Source: an uncultured Oscillospiraceae bacterium
Lineage (GTDB): Bacteria > Bacillota > Clostridia > Oscillospirales > Ruminococcaceae
Direction: 5' to 3'
Length of the DNA: 64,000 bases
Assembly: GCA_934481385.1 (NCBI GenBank)
Contig: CAKSPD010000001.1
Span: 248,001 to 312,000, forward strand
Part shown: positions 18,298 through 29,125 of the stretch, in pieces
Position numbering within the stretch: position 1 is the first letter of the stretch
Layout: each line of letters starts with the position of its first letter
Notes under the pieces: model-generated
The model's input: the letters and a program-made list of their open reading frames with translations, nothing else
The model's database searches: none
Told to the model about the DNA's origin: nothing
Position numbers and translations under genes: made by a program

Positions 18298-19044
18298 CTA
18301 TATTTTTCTTGTTACCATAACAATACGCTGACTCTTTTCGTGAGGAGCATTAAAGCTGTCATCATCATATTCAGCGAGAATTTCAAGACCGCATTCAGAA
18401 AGAAGTTTTTCAATTTCTTCAAGACTGTATGCCTTTTCGCTGAAATTTTCTGTTGTGCGATAATAAACATCTCCGTCACGTTCAAAAAATTCAAGATTTA
18501 TATTTACCTGATTATTGTTTCTGTCAAGAGAATTTTCCCACACACAGTAAACATCATCAGTTTCATATGTAAAAGTATTGTCTGCAAGTATATTCTGATG
18601 CTTGTAAAGCGTATTCATATCAAAGATAAAAAGTCCCTGCGGTTCAGCAAAAAGTGAAACCTTCTGAAAAACTTTTTTCACATCATCAAGCGAATCCAGA
18701 TGATTTATGCTGTCCAATGCACAGACAGTTATTCCGATTGTTCCGAACATATCAATATCACGCATATCCTGACAAAGATACTGTATAGGCAGATTTTTTT
18801 CAAATTTCTTTTCCATAGCAATTCCGAGCATTTCCATTGAATTGTCAACACCTATAACATCATAACCAAGTTCAGCGAAAATTTCAGAAAGACTTCCCGT
18901 TCCGCACCCTAAATCAAGCAGTATATTATTATCTGTTTTATTGTATTTTTTTATAATTTCGTGAAAATATCCGCCACGTTTTTTATAGTCAATATTAGCC
19001 GTCAAATCATCATAGTATTTTGCAAAAACGCTGTAACTGCTCAT
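18298..19044 (-). CDS. Class I SAM-dependent methyltransferase
   Basis: 248 aa. Motif I is NILLDLGCGTGSLSE (about 40-54), then the acidic VIGVDNSMEML (about 62-72), then CQDMRDID and TVCALDSINHL. It is the small-molecule type of methyltransferase (methyltransf_25-like), and its substrate is unknown. The ATG is preceded by AAAGAGG. It lies between the repeat lipoprotein and hslO on the minus strand with gaps of 15 and 13 bp. Confidence 0.85.
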   Translation of the reverse strand: MSSYSVFAKYYDDLTANIDYKKRGGYFHEIIKKYNKTDNNILLDLGCGTGSLSEIFAELGYDVIGVDNSMEMLGIAMEKKFEKNLPIQYLCQDMRDIDMFGTIGITVCALDSINHLDSLDDVKKVFQKVSLFAEPQGLFIFDMNTLYKHQNILADNTFTYETDDVYCVWENSLDRNNNQVNINLEFFERDGDVYYRTTENFSEKAYSLEEIEKLLSECGLEILAEYDDDSFNAPHEKSQRIVMVTRKI

Positions 19045-19059
19045 TAAAAAATTACCTCT

Positions 19060-20898
19060 TTATTCATAATAATCGTCATAGTATTCATCGCTGTATTCAT
19101 AATCATCATAGCTACTGCTGTAATCGTCACTATAATCATAATCGCTTTCACTGCTGTTGTAATCATTACTGTAATCACTGCTACTGCTTTCGCTATAATC
19201 ATTATTACTGCTACTGTCATAACTGCTGTTATTGCTGTTGTTATCAGTATAATTATCAGAAGGTGCTGAAGGGATATTTGCTTCATAGCTGTTAGAAAGT
19301 GTTTCATTTCCGTAATAATCTATATCATAATTTTCAATAATTGTCGTTCTGTTTACAGTATCAACACGGTTTACAGTTTTTTTATAAGGCATAAATTTAT
19401 CGCCGTACCACTTATAAGTAATAGTTTCACGAATATTGTTTTCAATGGAGAAAATATAATATTCATCATCACCCTGTAATTTTTTTCCTATTTTATTAAG
19501 CTCAGTCCAGTATTCAAATTTAAAAGTTTCAGGGTTAAATCTGTAATAAACACCCTTTGAATCATAAAGATTATTTTCAGGAATAAATAAATCATCAAAA
19601 CCGTCTGAATCAAAATCCTTTGCTTCCTGTGATACATAATATTCAGGAGCATATTCAAGCTTTGAAAGATTATAATAAAAATTTCCGGAAATATGCTGTA
19701 AAGGTTCATCGTAACCAAGAATCATAACGTCAAGACCGCTTTTATCAACTTTGAAATAAATATCATCAGGATTAAAAGTACCTGTCTTGTTTCCGTTTTC
19801 ATCATAAACAGTTTTTTCATGGCTTATAAGTTTGTCATTGGCTGAATATGTTTCAGTCCAGAGTCCACCGCTGTCCTCTTTTCCTACAATATGTTCACAT
19901 AGTATTATTTTCTGATGTTTCCATTCATACACAAATTTTTCAAATCTGTAATCCTTGCTGTAATCATCAACCCAGTAAAGGCACTCATTTTCATTATCAA
20001 TAGCAAGTTCCCTGCCGACTGAATTAAGTTCGTCCCATTTTTCGTAGATTTTCTTAAAAGGATTATATCGGAAATAAGTTCCCTGTGAATACATTGCACC
20101 ATTCTGCATTGATACAAACAAATCGTTGTTGCCGTCAAAATCATAATCATAAGATTCAATTTTGTTTTCATCAGGAGTATAGTCACATTCAAGAGTCTGA
20201 ATAACTTTATCTCCGAGCATAACATCAATATTATTTCCGTTTGGTTTGAATTGATAGAATGAAGATATACTGACTTCTTTTCTTTCGGAAGAACCGTCAT
20301 CAGATGTCAGGAGCTGTTCTCTTTTTATAAAAATCTCATTTTCATTATTATCATAGCTGAATGTATCAACATATACTGAACCGCTTTCATCTTTCGGATA
20401 CTGAATTTCGTGCGAAACAGGTTTCAGTATACTGTTATCCCATTTATATATTATATTTTCAGATTTTGAATTTTCATCTGTAAGAGAATATCTGAGTGTT
20501 TCATCACCGGAAACTGACATAAGAAAGCCTATTTTATTCAGTTCTTCACAGGATTCAAAAAGATTTGTTTCAGGATTGTATATATAATATGTTCCTGAAA
20601 TATTCGTTCCTGTCAAATCTGACGGAATAAACAAATCCTTATAGCCGTCAAAATCATAATCATCAGATACTAAATGTGTTTCGGGAGAAGAATCCATATT
20701 TTCAGGATAATTTTTCAGATAATCTGTTTCAATAGTCTGGATAAGTTCTCCGTCCTTTGAAATTTCTATTCCTGAATTATTTATTTTAAACGAAAATCCC
20801 TCAGGAATTTCCAAAAAAAATTCAGATGAAGTTTTATTATTACTGCAACCTGAAAGAAATAAAGATGACAGTAATATAACTGCAAGTAATTTTTTCAT
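19060..20898 (-). CDS. Lipoprotein with three calcium-loop-like repeats and an acidic Ser/Asp/Tyr tail
   Basis: 612 aa. It has a lipoprotein signal MKKLLAVILLSSLFLSGC, so Cys18 is probably lipidated. Three imperfect units of about 150-180 residues follow. Each has a strand on the (V/L)IQT(L/I)E..Y pattern, then a DxDxDGxxDLF loop (DYDFDGYKDLF, DYDFDGNNDLF, DFDSDGFDDLF), then a G-YYxYNPE segment and an ELN-IG helix. The DxDxDG loops resemble those in VCBS/FG-GAP propellers, so calcium binding is plausible. The last 65 residues are almost only Ser, Asp, Tyr, Asn and Glu. It is probably surface exposed; function unknown. Confidence 0.8.
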   Translation of the reverse strand: MKKLLAVILLSSLFLSGCSNNKTSSEFFLEIPEGFSFKINNSGIEISKDGELIQTIETDYLKNYPENMDSSPETHLVSDDYDFDGYKDLFIPSDLTGTNISGTYYIYNPETNLFESCEELNKIGFLMSVSGDETLRYSLTDENSKSENIIYKWDNSILKPVSHEIQYPKDESGSVYVDTFSYDNNENEIFIKREQLLTSDDGSSERKEVSISSFYQFKPNGNNIDVMLGDKVIQTLECDYTPDENKIESYDYDFDGNNDLFVSMQNGAMYSQGTYFRYNPFKKIYEKWDELNSVGRELAIDNENECLYWVDDYSKDYRFEKFVYEWKHQKIILCEHIVGKEDSGGLWTETYSANDKLISHEKTVYDENGNKTGTFNPDDIYFKVDKSGLDVMILGYDEPLQHISGNFYYNLSKLEYAPEYYVSQEAKDFDSDGFDDLFIPENNLYDSKGVYYRFNPETFKFEYWTELNKIGKKLQGDDEYYIFSIENNIRETITYKWYGDKFMPYKKTVNRVDTVNRTTIIENYDIDYYGNETLSNSYEANIPSAPSDNYTDNNSNNSSYDSSSNNDYSESSSSDYSNDYNSSESDYDYSDDYSSSYDDYEYSDEYYDDYYE

Positions 20899-20922
20899 AT
20901 ATGTTTATCCTTTAAAAAGCAA

Positions 20923-20944
20923 GGGACGCACCGCAGTACGTCCC
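20923..20944 (-). terminator. secA terminator
   Basis: On the minus strand GGGACGTAC pairs with GTGCGTCCC around a TGCG loop, followed by TTGCTTTTT. It lies 10 bp past the secA stop. Confidence 0.85.
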
Positions 20945-20953
20945 CCACCGAAA

Positions 20954-23695
20954 TTATTTATTAGCACCACAGCATTTTTTATATTTTTTACCGCTTCCGC
21001 AAGGGCAGGGGTCATTAGGCCCGATTTTTTCAGAATGTCTTGCTTCATCAAAGCTTCCGTCACCAGCTCCGGCATTAGGTGCATCAGGTTGCTGAACCTG
21101 TTCACGTTCCGGCATAGCGTTTTTCTGGAGCTTAACTGTAAGCAACATTCTTACGGTATCTTCGCATATTGAATCAATCATAGCATCGAACATTTCAAAG
21201 CCTTCAAATCTGTATTCATCGGCAGGATTTTTCTGACCGAATGCACGAAGTCCGATACCTTTCTTGAGTTCTTCCATATCATCAATATGAGCCATCCACT
21301 TTGTATCAACAACTTTAAGAAGAATTACACGTTCAAGTTCACGGATAATATCCTTTCCGTAATCATCTTCCTTAGCCTGATAGATTTCCTTAGCCTTATC
21401 AGTAAGAGCAGATATAATATCTTCCTTTGAAGTTTCCTCAAGTTCATTTCCTTCAAAAACAAGGTCTTCATCAGTGATAAGCCAGCCCATAAAGTATTCA
21501 CGAAGTCCCGCTATATTCCATTCACTGCGGTCATCATCATCAGCAAGATAAGTGTTGACCATATTTTTTACAAGGTCATCAATCATCTTGAGAATATTTT
21601 CGTGTAAGTCCTCACCGTTAAGAGCCTCTGCACGCTGATTGTAAATAATTTCACGCTGTCTGTTCATAACATCATCATAGTTAAGAACGTTCTTTCTTAT
21701 GCTGAAGTTTCTGCCTTCAACCTTCTTCTGTGAAGATTCAATGATTTTTGTAAGCATCTTGCTTTCAATCGGCATAGACTCCTCAACATTAAGAGTTTTC
21801 ATCATATTTTCAAGACGGTCGCCTGCAAATATTCTCATAAGGTCGTCTTCAACAGAAAGGAAGAAACAGCTTTCACCAACGTCACCCTGACGGCCTGCAC
21901 GTCCTCGGAGCTGATTGTCGATACGTCTTGATTCGTGACGTTCTGTACCGAGAATATAAAGACCTCCTGCCTCTTTAACAGCGACAGCCTTTTCTTTTAC
22001 TTCAGCATTGAACTTATCATAAAGTTCTTTATAAACAGCTCTTGCCTTGAGTATATTTTCATCTGTCGTATCAGCAAAACCGATAGCCTCATTGATAATT
22101 TCTTCCGGATATTCACGCTTTCTCATTTCAGCCTTGGCAAGAAATTCAGCGTTTCCTCCGAGCATAATATCAGTACCACGTCCTGCCATATTTGTAGCGA
22201 TTGTAACAGCACCGAGTTTACCAGCCTGAGCAACGATTTCAGCTTCCTTAGCATGATGCTTAGCATTGAGGACTTCGTGCTTTATGCCACGTCTTTTAAG
22301 CATAGCTGAAAGAAGTTCAGATTTTTCGATTGAAATAGTACCGACAAGGATAGGCTGTCCTTTTTTGTGACATTCTTCAATCTGATTTATAATAGCATCG
22401 AATTTACCCTTTTCAGTTCTGTAAATCTGGTCATTGTGGTCAATTCTTGCAATAGGCTTGTTTGTCGGAACAGCAATAACATCAAGTTTATAGATTTCCT
22501 TAAATTCATCTTCTTCTGTCATAGCAGTACCTGTCATACCGGAAAGCTTATCATAAAGACGGAAGAAATTCTGGAATGTAATAGTAGCAAGTGTCTTTGA
22601 TTCACGGGCAATCTTAACGCCTTCCTTAGCTTCAATAGCCTGATGAAGTCCGTCATTGAAACGTCTGCCGAGCATAAGACGGCCTGTAAATTCATCAACG
22701 ATAATAACTTCACCGTCTTTTACAACATAGTCAATATCAGATTTCATAACACCGTTAGCTTTAAGAGCCTGATTTATATGGTGAAGAAGTGTCATATTTT
22801 CAGGGTCCATAAGGTTTTCAACGTGGAAAGCCTGTTCAGCTTTTTTAATACCCTGAAGTGTAATAGTAGCAGTTTTAGCTTTTTCATCTATGATATAGTC
22901 AGCGTTTTCGCTGATTTCTTCCTGGTCAACTTTATCGTCCATTTCAACGACAGTTACAGGAACAAGAGTTTTTGCAAATCTGTCAACGATTGAATAGAGT
23001 TCAGTTGATTTATCGCCACGTCCTGATATGATAAGAGGAGTTCTTGCCTCATCGATAAGAATTGAGTCAACTTCATCGACAATAGCAAAGCTGTGGCCTC
23101 TCTGAACCATATCTTTTTTATGTATAACCATGTTGTCACGAAGATAATCGAAACCGAGTTCATTGTTAGTACCGTATGTAATATCGCATGCATATGCAGC
23201 ACGTCTTTGGTCATTTGTAAGTCCATGAAGTATACAGCCTACTGTCAGACCGAGAAATCTGTGAACCTTTCCCATTTCTTCAGCCTGAGTTTTAGCAAGG
23301 TAATCGTTTACGGTTACAACATGAACACCTTTTCCGTCAAGAGCATTAAGATATGATGCAACACAGGCAACAAGAGTTTTACCTTCACCGGTTTTCATTT
23401 CGGCAATACGTCCCTGATGAAGAACGATAGCACCGATAATCTGAACCGGAAATGGTTTCTTTCCGAGTACACGCCATGCAGCCTCTCTTACAGTAGCCAT
23501 GGCCTCAGGAAGTATGTCATCGAGTGTTTCACCTGTTTCAAGTCTGTTTTTAAATTCAGGAGTTTTTGCTTTTAATTCTTCATCTGAAAGCTTTCCGTAT
23601 TCTTCATCAAGAGCAAGAACCTTATTTTTAATAGGTTCAATTCTTGCAAGCTCTCTTTTACTGTACGAACCGAAAATTGTACTAAAAATTCCCAT
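20954..23695 (-). CDS. secA: Preprotein translocase ATPase SecA
   Basis: 913 aa. The motor drives unfolded proteins through SecYEG. Visible parts are the start [10 protein letters not shown], Walker [12 protein letters not shown], Walker [13 protein letters not shown], the second helicase half [14 protein letters not shown] and [10 protein letters not shown], and a C-terminal SEC-C zinc motif [13 protein letters not shown] that contacts SecB or ribosomes. GGCGG is the ribosome site and the promoter is 23733-23761. It is monocistronic, with its own terminator. Confidence 0.97.
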   Translation of the reverse strand: MGIFSTIFGSYSKRELARIEPIKNKVLALDEEYGKLSDEELKAKTPEFKNRLETGETLDDILPEAMATVREAAWRVLGKKPFPVQIIGAIVLHQGRIAEMKTGEGKTLVACVASYLNALDGKGVHVVTVNDYLAKTQAEEMGKVHRFLGLTVGCILHGLTNDQRRAAYACDITYGTNNELGFDYLRDNMVIHKKDMVQRGHSFAIVDEVDSILIDEARTPLIISGRGDKSTELYSIVDRFAKTLVPVTVVEMDDKVDQEEISENADYIIDEKAKTATITLQGIKKAEQAFHVENLMDPENMTLLHHINQALKANGVMKSDIDYVVKDGEVIIVDEFTGRLMLGRRFNDGLHQAIEAKEGVKIARESKTLATITFQNFFRLYDKLSGMTGTAMTEEDEFKEIYKLDVIAVPTNKPIARIDHNDQIYRTEKGKFDAIINQIEECHKKGQPILVGTISIEKSELLSAMLKRRGIKHEVLNAKHHAKEAEIVAQAGKLGAVTIATNMAGRGTDIMLGGNAEFLAKAEMRKREYPEEIINEAIGFADTTDENILKARAVYKELYDKFNAEVKEKAVAVKEAGGLYILGTERHESRRIDNQLRGRAGRQGDVGESCFFLSVEDDLMRIFAGDRLENMMKTLNVEESMPIESKMLTKIIESSQKKVEGRNFSIRKNVLNYDDVMNRQREIIYNQRAEALNGEDLHENILKMIDDLVKNMVNTYLADDDDRSEWNIAGLREYFMGWLITDEDLVFEGNELEETSKEDIISALTDKAKEIYQAKEDDYGKDIIRELERVILLKVVDTKWMAHIDDMEELKKGIGLRAFGQKNPADEYRFEGFEMFDAMIDSICEDTVRMLLTVKLQKNAMPEREQVQQPDAPNAGAGDGSFDEARHSEKIGPNDPCPCGSGKKYKKCCGANK

Positions 23696-23732
23696 TTGTT
23701 TACCGCCTTTACTTCATTAATAATATATTTAT

Positions 23733-23761
23733 ATTTTAATCCATATATTATGATTTGTCAA
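23733..23761 (-). promoter_or_regulatory. secA promoter
   Basis: Minus strand TTGACA (23761-23756), 17 bp spacer, TAAAAT (23738-23733), between the tRNA gene and secA. Confidence 0.8.
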
Positions 23762-23776
23762 TAGGTTATAAAAAAA

Positions 23777-23848
23777 CACCCCCAACCGGAATCGAACCGA
23801 TATTTAAGTCTTAGGAGGACCTCGTTCTATCCATTAAACTATGGGGGC
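23777..23848 (-). tRNA. tRNA-Arg (anticodon CCU)
   Basis: 72 nt on the minus strand. The acceptor pairs GCCCCCA with TGGGGGT (the first pair is G-U). The D arm is GTTT/GAAC. The anticodon stem AGGTC/GACTT holds the loop CTCCTAA with anticodon CCT, reading AGG. The T arm is ATCGG/CCGGT with loop TTCGATT. The discriminator is G and CCA is not encoded. A run of T follows directly, and the promoter 23862-23890 precedes it. Confidence 0.95.
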
Positions 23849-23861
23849 GTGTCTGAATAAC

Positions 23862-23890
23862 ATTATATCACATACTTAATAAAATTGCAA
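23862..23890 (-). promoter_or_regulatory. tRNA-Arg promoter
   Basis: Minus strand TTGCAA (23890-23885), 17 bp spacer, TATAAT (23867-23862), 13 bp before the mature 5' end. Confidence 0.75.
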
Positions 23891-23915
23891 GTGTTTTTCA
23901 GATTTTTTTAAAAAC

Positions 23916-23945
23916 GAAAGGGCGGAGTATAAAATCCGCCCTTTC
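23916..23945 (-). terminator. ftsH terminator
   Basis: GAAAGGGCGGA at 23916-23926 pairs with TCCGCCCTTTC at 23935-23945. On the minus strand GTTTTT follows. It lies 2 bp past the ftsH stop. Confidence 0.85.
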
Positions 23946-23947
23946 TA

Positions 23948-25852
23948 TTATTCCTGATTATCCTGAACTTCTTTAGAATCGGAAGATTTTTTTACTGAAA
24001 CTTCATCATCAAGAGTATAAACGAGTTCGCCCTTCATAAGCTTTTCAAAGTCATCGCCGTCAATTTTCTCATATCTTATGAGATATTCAGCGAGTTCATG
24101 GAGTTTATCCATATGAGCTGTAAGAATAGTTTCACATTCGTGATAAGCGTTTGTGATAATATCCTTGATTTCGGCATCAATAGCAGATGCAACAGCTTCA
24201 CTGTAATTTCTTGTATGGCCATAGTCTTTTCCGAGGAATACCTCATCATTGTCAGAACCATAAACAACAGTACCGAGCTTTTCAGAGAATCCGTATTTTG
24301 TAACCATATTTCTTGCAGTAGCAGTAGCACGTTCAATATCGTTTGAAGCACCTGTGCAAATATCATCAAGCACAAGAGCCTCAGCACATCTTCCGCCAAG
24401 CATCATAACGATACTTTCACGCATCTGGGTTCTTGAAACATGGCTGTTGTCGTTTGTAGGTCTTGTCATAGTAAGACCGGCAGCCATACCTCTCTGAATT
24501 ACTGTTACCTGATGTACTTTATCCTGAGTTTCGAGATTATATGCAGCAATTGCATGACCTGCCTCATGATAAGCAGTAATCTTTTTGTCACGTTCAGTAA
24601 CAACTCTTGATTTCTTTTCAGGTCCTGCAATAACTTTAAGTGTGGCTTCTTCAATATCAGATTCAATAATAGCATGTCTGTTAGCTCTTGCAGCAAGGAG
24701 AGCAGCCTCATTAAGAAGATTTTCGAGGTCAGCACCGGTAAATCCCTGAGTAGTTTTTGCGATTATCTTCAAATCGACATCAGGTGCAAGAGGTTTGTTT
24801 TTGGAATGAACTCTGAGAATTTCCTCACGTCCCTTTACATCGGGGTATCCGACAACAATCTGGCGGTCAAAACGTCCCGGACGAAGAAGTGCGGGGTCAA
24901 GAATATCACGTCTGTTTGTAGCCGCAATAACAATAACGCTTTCGTTTCCTGTAAATCCGTCCATTTCAACAAGAAGCTGGTTAAGAGTCTGTTCACGTTC
25001 ATCGTGACCGCCTCCGAGTCCTGCACCTCTGTGACGTCCTACCGCATCTATTTCGTCGATAAAAATTATAGACGGTGAATGTTTTTTAGCCTGTTCAAAA
25101 AGATCTCTTACTCTTGAAGCACCGACACCGACAAACATTTCAACGAAATCAGAACCTGAAATCGGGAAGAAAGGACAGCCTGCCTCACCTGCAACAGCTC
25201 TTGCAAGAAGTGTTTTACCTGTTCCGGGAGGGCCTACGAGCAGAACGCCCTTAGGGATTTTCGCACCGATTTCCTTATACTTGTTTGAATGTTTAAGAAA
25301 ATCAACAATTTCTTCAAGTTCCTGTTTTTCTTCATCAGCACCGGCAACATCAGCGAAAGTAGCCTTTCGTGCATTTGCCTGATTTTTCAGGTTAGCTTTT
25401 CCGAAATTATTATATTTTCCGCCTGCACCGGTCTGTCGCATCATCATATATATGAAAACAACTGCGATGATAATCATTATAAGAGTAGGGACAAGTGAAA
25501 GCAACCACGTATTATCATTTACCTTATAGTAATCCTGTTCAAGTGGCTGGTCAGGATACTTTGCATTATATTCCTTTCGGTAGTCCTTTGTATCTTCAAG
25601 AAAAATGTTGATATTCGGGACATTGTACCTTATTTTATTGTTTCCGTCTTTCAGCTGAAGAACGAGTTCACCGCTTCCGAGGTCGAGTGTATATGACTTT
25701 ACTTCATAGTTATCAAAATATGAAATTATTTCAGAATATTCAGTAGTCTTTGTTTTTCCTGAAAACTGTGAAGCGACAAACCATATACCCAGAACAATAA
25801 AAACGACAAAAAGGATATATGCTAAAAAACCTTTGCTCTTTTTTGGTGACAA
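23948..25852 (-). CDS. ftsH: ATP-dependent zinc metalloprotease FtsH
   Basis: 634 aa. This membrane-bound hexameric AAA protease degrades membrane and regulatory proteins. The first helix is near residues 7-26 and the second near 118-138 ([19 protein letters not shown]), with a short external domain between. AAA motifs are [13 protein letters not shown] and [11 protein letters not shown]; the zinc protease motif is HEAGHA. Start: a TTG at 25861 abuts AGGAG, so the TTG at 25852, 9 bp after it, is preferred. It follows tilS by 93 bp; hpt, often between them, is missing. Confidence 0.96.
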   Translation of the reverse strand: MSPKKSKGFLAYILFVVFIVLGIWFVASQFSGKTKTTEYSEIISYFDNYEVKSYTLDLGSGELVLQLKDGNNKIRYNVPNINIFLEDTKDYRKEYNAKYPDQPLEQDYYKVNDNTWLLSLVPTLIMIIIAVVFIYMMMRQTGAGGKYNNFGKANLKNQANARKATFADVAGADEEKQELEEIVDFLKHSNKYKEIGAKIPKGVLLVGPPGTGKTLLARAVAGEAGCPFFPISGSDFVEMFVGVGASRVRDLFEQAKKHSPSIIFIDEIDAVGRHRGAGLGGGHDEREQTLNQLLVEMDGFTGNESVIVIAATNRRDILDPALLRPGRFDRQIVVGYPDVKGREEILRVHSKNKPLAPDVDLKIIAKTTQGFTGADLENLLNEAALLAARANRHAIIESDIEEATLKVIAGPEKKSRVVTERDKKITAYHEAGHAIAAYNLETQDKVHQVTVIQRGMAAGLTMTRPTNDNSHVSRTQMRESIVMMLGGRCAEALVLDDICTGASNDIERATATARNMVTKYGFSEKLGTVVYGSDNDEVFLGKDYGHTRNYSEAVASAIDAEIKDIITNAYHECETILTAHMDKLHELAEYLIRYEKIDGDDFEKLMKGELVYTLDDEVSVKKSSDSKEVQDNQE

Positions 25853-25922
25853 TTCATACAACTCCTATCTTTTATTTATTCTTTATATATGCCGTAAAAA
25901 GCCGGCAATAAAGCTGTTAATA

Positions 25923-25940
25923 AGACCGGAAAAACCGGTT
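25923..25940 (-). other. Small hairpin between tilS and ftsH
   Basis: ACCGG and CCGGT arms around T5, followed on the minus strand by CTTATTAAC. It is a weak terminator or processing site at best. Confidence 0.35.
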
Positions 25941-25945
25941 CTTTT

Positions 25946-27292
25946 TCAATCAGGAAAGGTATATACAGTAATCTGAAGTATATTCAAGGTATTTTTATCA
26001 GGTTTTACTCTGTCAGCGATTCCGATTTTTTCTGCAAATATAGTGCCGTTTTCATCGTCAATAAAATGCAGAAACGGTTTTTCATCAGGAGAAATCTGTG
26101 AATTAATCAGTTTTTTGACTGATGAGGTAAAGTTTTTACCTGCAAGTTTAATTTTATCACCATTTCTTCTGTTTCTCAGAATCATTGTACCTATTATTTT
26201 ATCATGATCAACAAGATAATTTGTGAACTTTTTGTTAATATTGTCCTGCGTTTTTAAATCTTCTGACTTTAACAATACAGCATCAAGAAAGAATCCTTCA
26301 AAGATTGAGTTTTTACCGATTTTCAGCGGAACAGAAATTTCAGAAATACTGTTATGCGGTGATATTTTTCTGAATGACAGTGTATTTTTATCAGAAACAA
26401 AATACAAATCACCTGATATATTAAGTTTTCCGCCGTTTAAAAGAATGGAATCGATTTTTTCAAGCCGTTTATAATCATAAGGAAGATTTTTTTCTGAAAG
26501 AAATTCTGCAATACACCGTTGTCGGACAGCCTTATGGAATTTTTCCAGTCCCTTAAAGCAGTCATCTTTTCTGCATTCGAATTCTGCCTTATGTGTTTCT
26601 TCTTCGATAAAGCTGTTTTCAAGCCTGAGAACTTCAAGTGTTCTTGATGAAGTTTTAATAAGCGAACTGTTAAGCTGTTCGAGCAGAGGCAGAACATTAT
26701 GACGGATTTTATTTCTTGTATAGTCATCTGAAAGATTTGTGCTGTCAGTTACAAACGGTATATTTCTTTCTTCAAGAAATTTTTCTATTTCCTTACGGCT
26801 TATTTTAAGAAGCGGTCTTACAATATTATCTCTTACAGGAGGTATTCCGCAAAGTCCTTTAAGAGCAGTACCTCTTGAAAGATTATGAATAACCGTTTCA
26901 AGATTATCATTTGCATTATGAGCAGTGGCAATTATTTTTCCCTGAGAATTTTCAGAAAATATTTCATATCTTAAAATCCTTGCGGATTCTTCAGTAGAAA
27001 TTCTGAATTTTTCAGAATATTCCTTTACATTGCATCTGACAGCCTTAAACGGCACTCCGAATTTTTCACAGAGGGTGCGACAGTAATTTTCATCGCTGTC
27101 GCTTTCATCACCTCTAAGACAATGATTTACATGCAAAGCTGATATTTCAGAAATTCCGAGTTTTTCTTTAAGCTCCATAAGTGATAAAAGCAGACAAACA
27201 CTGTCTGCACCTCCCGAAAGACCGCATACAACATTGCAGTTTTCCGGAAACATATTATATTCTCCTGAAATTTCAAGTATTCTGTCAAGCAT
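25946..27292 (-). CDS. tilS: tRNA-Ile lysidine synthetase
   Basis: 448 aa. It converts C34 of tRNA-Ile(CAU) to lysidine so that it reads AUA, essential in an AUA-rich genome such as this. The N-terminal PP-loop is CGLSGGADSVCLLLSL, with ATAHNANDNLET and GIPPVRDNIVRPLL next. Linker and C-terminal TilS domains follow. The ribosome site AGGTG overlaps the dnaB stop, so translation is likely coupled. It lies in the rnjA-gdpP-rplI-dnaB-tilS-ftsH series. Confidence 0.93.
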   Translation of the reverse strand: MLDRILEISGEYNMFPENCNVVCGLSGGADSVCLLLSLMELKEKLGISEISALHVNHCLRGDESDSDENYCRTLCEKFGVPFKAVRCNVKEYSEKFRISTEESARILRYEIFSENSQGKIIATAHNANDNLETVIHNLSRGTALKGLCGIPPVRDNIVRPLLKISRKEIEKFLEERNIPFVTDSTNLSDDYTRNKIRHNVLPLLEQLNSSLIKTSSRTLEVLRLENSFIEEETHKAEFECRKDDCFKGLEKFHKAVRQRCIAEFLSEKNLPYDYKRLEKIDSILLNGGKLNISGDLYFVSDKNTLSFRKISPHNSISEISVPLKIGKNSIFEGFFLDAVLLKSEDLKTQDNINKKFTNYLVDHDKIIGTMILRNRRNGDKIKLAGKNFTSSVKKLINSQISPDEKPFLHFIDDENGTIFAEKIGIADRVKPDKNTLNILQITVYTFPD

Positions 27293-27302
27293 GCATTTTC
27301 AC

Positions 27303-28649
27303 CTATTCCACTGCCGTTTTATTAAGGTTAGAAAATCTTGTATATTTGCCGTCCCAGTACATATCGACTTTTCCCTGTTCGCCATGTCTGTTTTTAGCAA
27401 CAATGCACTGAGCAATATTTTTATTTTCTTCCTCCTTGTAGTATGCCTCACGATAGAGGAAAAGAACAATATCAGCGTCCTGTTCGATAGAACCTGATTC
27501 TCTCAAATCTGAAAGCTGGGGGCGTTTGTCAGTACGCTGTTCGGTATTTCTTGAAAGCTGTGAAAGAAGTATTACAGGAACATCAAATTCCTTAGCCATA
27601 ATTTTAATCTGACGTGTTATTTCTGATACAACAACAACTCTGTTATCTGATTTGCTGTTGGAATCCATAAGCTGAAGATAATCTATGACAACGAGTCCGA
27701 GATTTGTCATTTTTCTCAGCTTGGCTTTCATCTGCTGAACGGTTATTCCGCCCGCATCATCAATATATATGGGAAGATTGCTTAAATATCCTGCACTTGT
27801 TGCAAGTCTAACCCAGTCATCATCAGGAATCATTCCGCTTCTCAGAACTCTGGAATCTATTTTTGCCTCACTTGAAAGCAGACGTGATGCGAGCTGTTCT
27901 CTTGACATTTCAAGGCTGAATACAGCAACATCTTTGTCCTTTGAATGTTTTGCAACATTTACAGCAATATTCATAGCAAAAGAAGTTTTTCCCATACCCG
28001 GACGGGCAGCAATTATAATAAGGTCAGATTTATTCAAACCGGAAGTCAGTGTATCGAGGTTTGCAAAACCTGTTTTTGCACCGATATATCTTTCTTTATC
28101 AGGCCCTGAAATTTTTCCGTATCTGTCATAAGCCTCATTGATTGCAACCTTTATCGGAACAAGTCCCTGAACATTTTTACCCTGACGTATATCATATATT
28201 CTCTGTTCAGCGGAATCTATAAGTTTCTGTGCATCTGTTGAATCAGTCTGAATATCTGATAAAATTTCTCTTGCCGCAATTGCAAGGCATCTTATATAAT
28301 ATTTGTCTGCAACTATTTTGCAGTAACTTTTTATATTAGCAGTTGAAGGGAGCATATCCGCAAGGTTTGCAAGATATTTTCTGCATGATTCAGAATTTTC
28401 AAAAATTCCGAGTTTCTCAACTTCATTAAGAACAGTTATTACATCAGCAGTTTCACCGATTGAAAACATTCGGAGAATAACAGAATATATTTCTCTATGC
28501 TGTGAACTGTAAAAATATTCGGTTTTAATATTTTCAACAACAGCAGGAAGTACAGAAGGGTCTGCCAGAACAGCTCCGAGTATACATTGTTCAGCCTCTA
28601 TACTGTGCGGAAGAATATTTCCGGATAAACTCAAATTATTTTCAGCCAT
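27303..28649 (-). CDS. dnaB: Replicative DNA helicase
   Basis: 448 aa. The hexameric helicase unwinds DNA at the fork. The N-terminal helical domain begins with PHSIEAEQCILGAVL. The RecA-like domain has ARPGMGKTSFAMNIA (Walker A), VVIDYLQLM (Walker B), LLSQLSRNTEQR and QDADIVLFLYREAYY. It follows rplI by 3 bp and precedes tilS by 10 bp. No intein is present. Confidence 0.97.
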   Translation of the reverse strand: MAENNLSLSGNILPHSIEAEQCILGAVLADPSVLPAVVENIKTEYFYSSQHREIYSVILRMFSIGETADVITVLNEVEKLGIFENSESCRKYLANLADMLPSTANIKSYCKIVADKYYIRCLAIAAREILSDIQTDSTDAQKLIDSAEQRIYDIRQGKNVQGLVPIKVAINEAYDRYGKISGPDKERYIGAKTGFANLDTLTSGLNKSDLIIIAARPGMGKTSFAMNIAVNVAKHSKDKDVAVFSLEMSREQLASRLLSSEAKIDSRVLRSGMIPDDDWVRLATSAGYLSNLPIYIDDAGGITVQQMKAKLRKMTNLGLVVIDYLQLMDSNSKSDNRVVVVSEITRQIKIMAKEFDVPVILLSQLSRNTEQRTDKRPQLSDLRESGSIEQDADIVLFLYREAYYKEEENKNIAQCIVAKNRHGEQGKVDMYWDGKYTRFSNLNKTAVE

Positions 28650-28652
28650 AAA

Positions 28653-29099
28653 TCAGCCCTCAACTACTTCAACAGAGATATCAGCATTTATTCCGGCATA
28701 AAGTTTTATTGAAACATCAAAAGTTCCGAAATTTTTAATATCAGTTTTAAGACTGATTTTCTTTTTGTCAACCTTAACGCCAAACTGTGCGGAAAGTGCA
28801 TCAGCAATATTACCGGCAGTAACAGAACCGAAAAGTTTTTGATTATTTCCTGCCTTAGCCTTTATGATTACTTTTTTTCCGTCTATTGCTGATTTAACAT
28901 CAAGAGCATTCTGCTTTTCAACATCAATCTTATGTTGCTGTGAAGCCTTCTGACCTTCAAGTTTATTAAGATTTTCCGGTGTAGCCTCAACAGCAAGTCC
29001 CTTAGGAATAAGCATATTTCTTGCATATCCGTCAGCAACGTTTTTAAGTTCGCCTTTTTTTCCTGAACCTTTTACATCTTTTATAAAAATAACTTTCAT
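28653..29099 (-). CDS. rplI: 50S ribosomal protein L9
   Basis: 148 aa, full length. It binds 23S rRNA at the base of the L1 stalk. The N-terminal domain [20 protein letters not shown] carries the L9 signature; a long central helix and a C-terminal domain follow. The position between gdpP and dnaB matches many Firmicutes. Confidence 0.97.
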   Translation of the reverse strand: MKVIFIKDVKGSGKKGELKNVADGYARNMLIPKGLAVEATPENLNKLEGQKASQQHKIDVEKQNALDVKSAIDGKKVIIKAKAGNNQKLFGSVTAGNIADALSAQFGVKVDKKKISLKTDIKNFGTFDVSIKLYAGINADISVEVVEG

Positions 29100-29125
29100 T
29101 TTAAAATATTCCTTTCTGTTCTGAT

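Noticed and set aside
19065..19260. Short repeats resembling a CRISPR or minisatellite
   Set aside because: They are degenerate Ser/Asp/Tyr codons of the lipoprotein tail; there are no equal spacers or conserved repeat units.
20905..21105. 66-codon frame at the end of secA
   Set aside because: It lies in another frame of secA and crosses its terminator.
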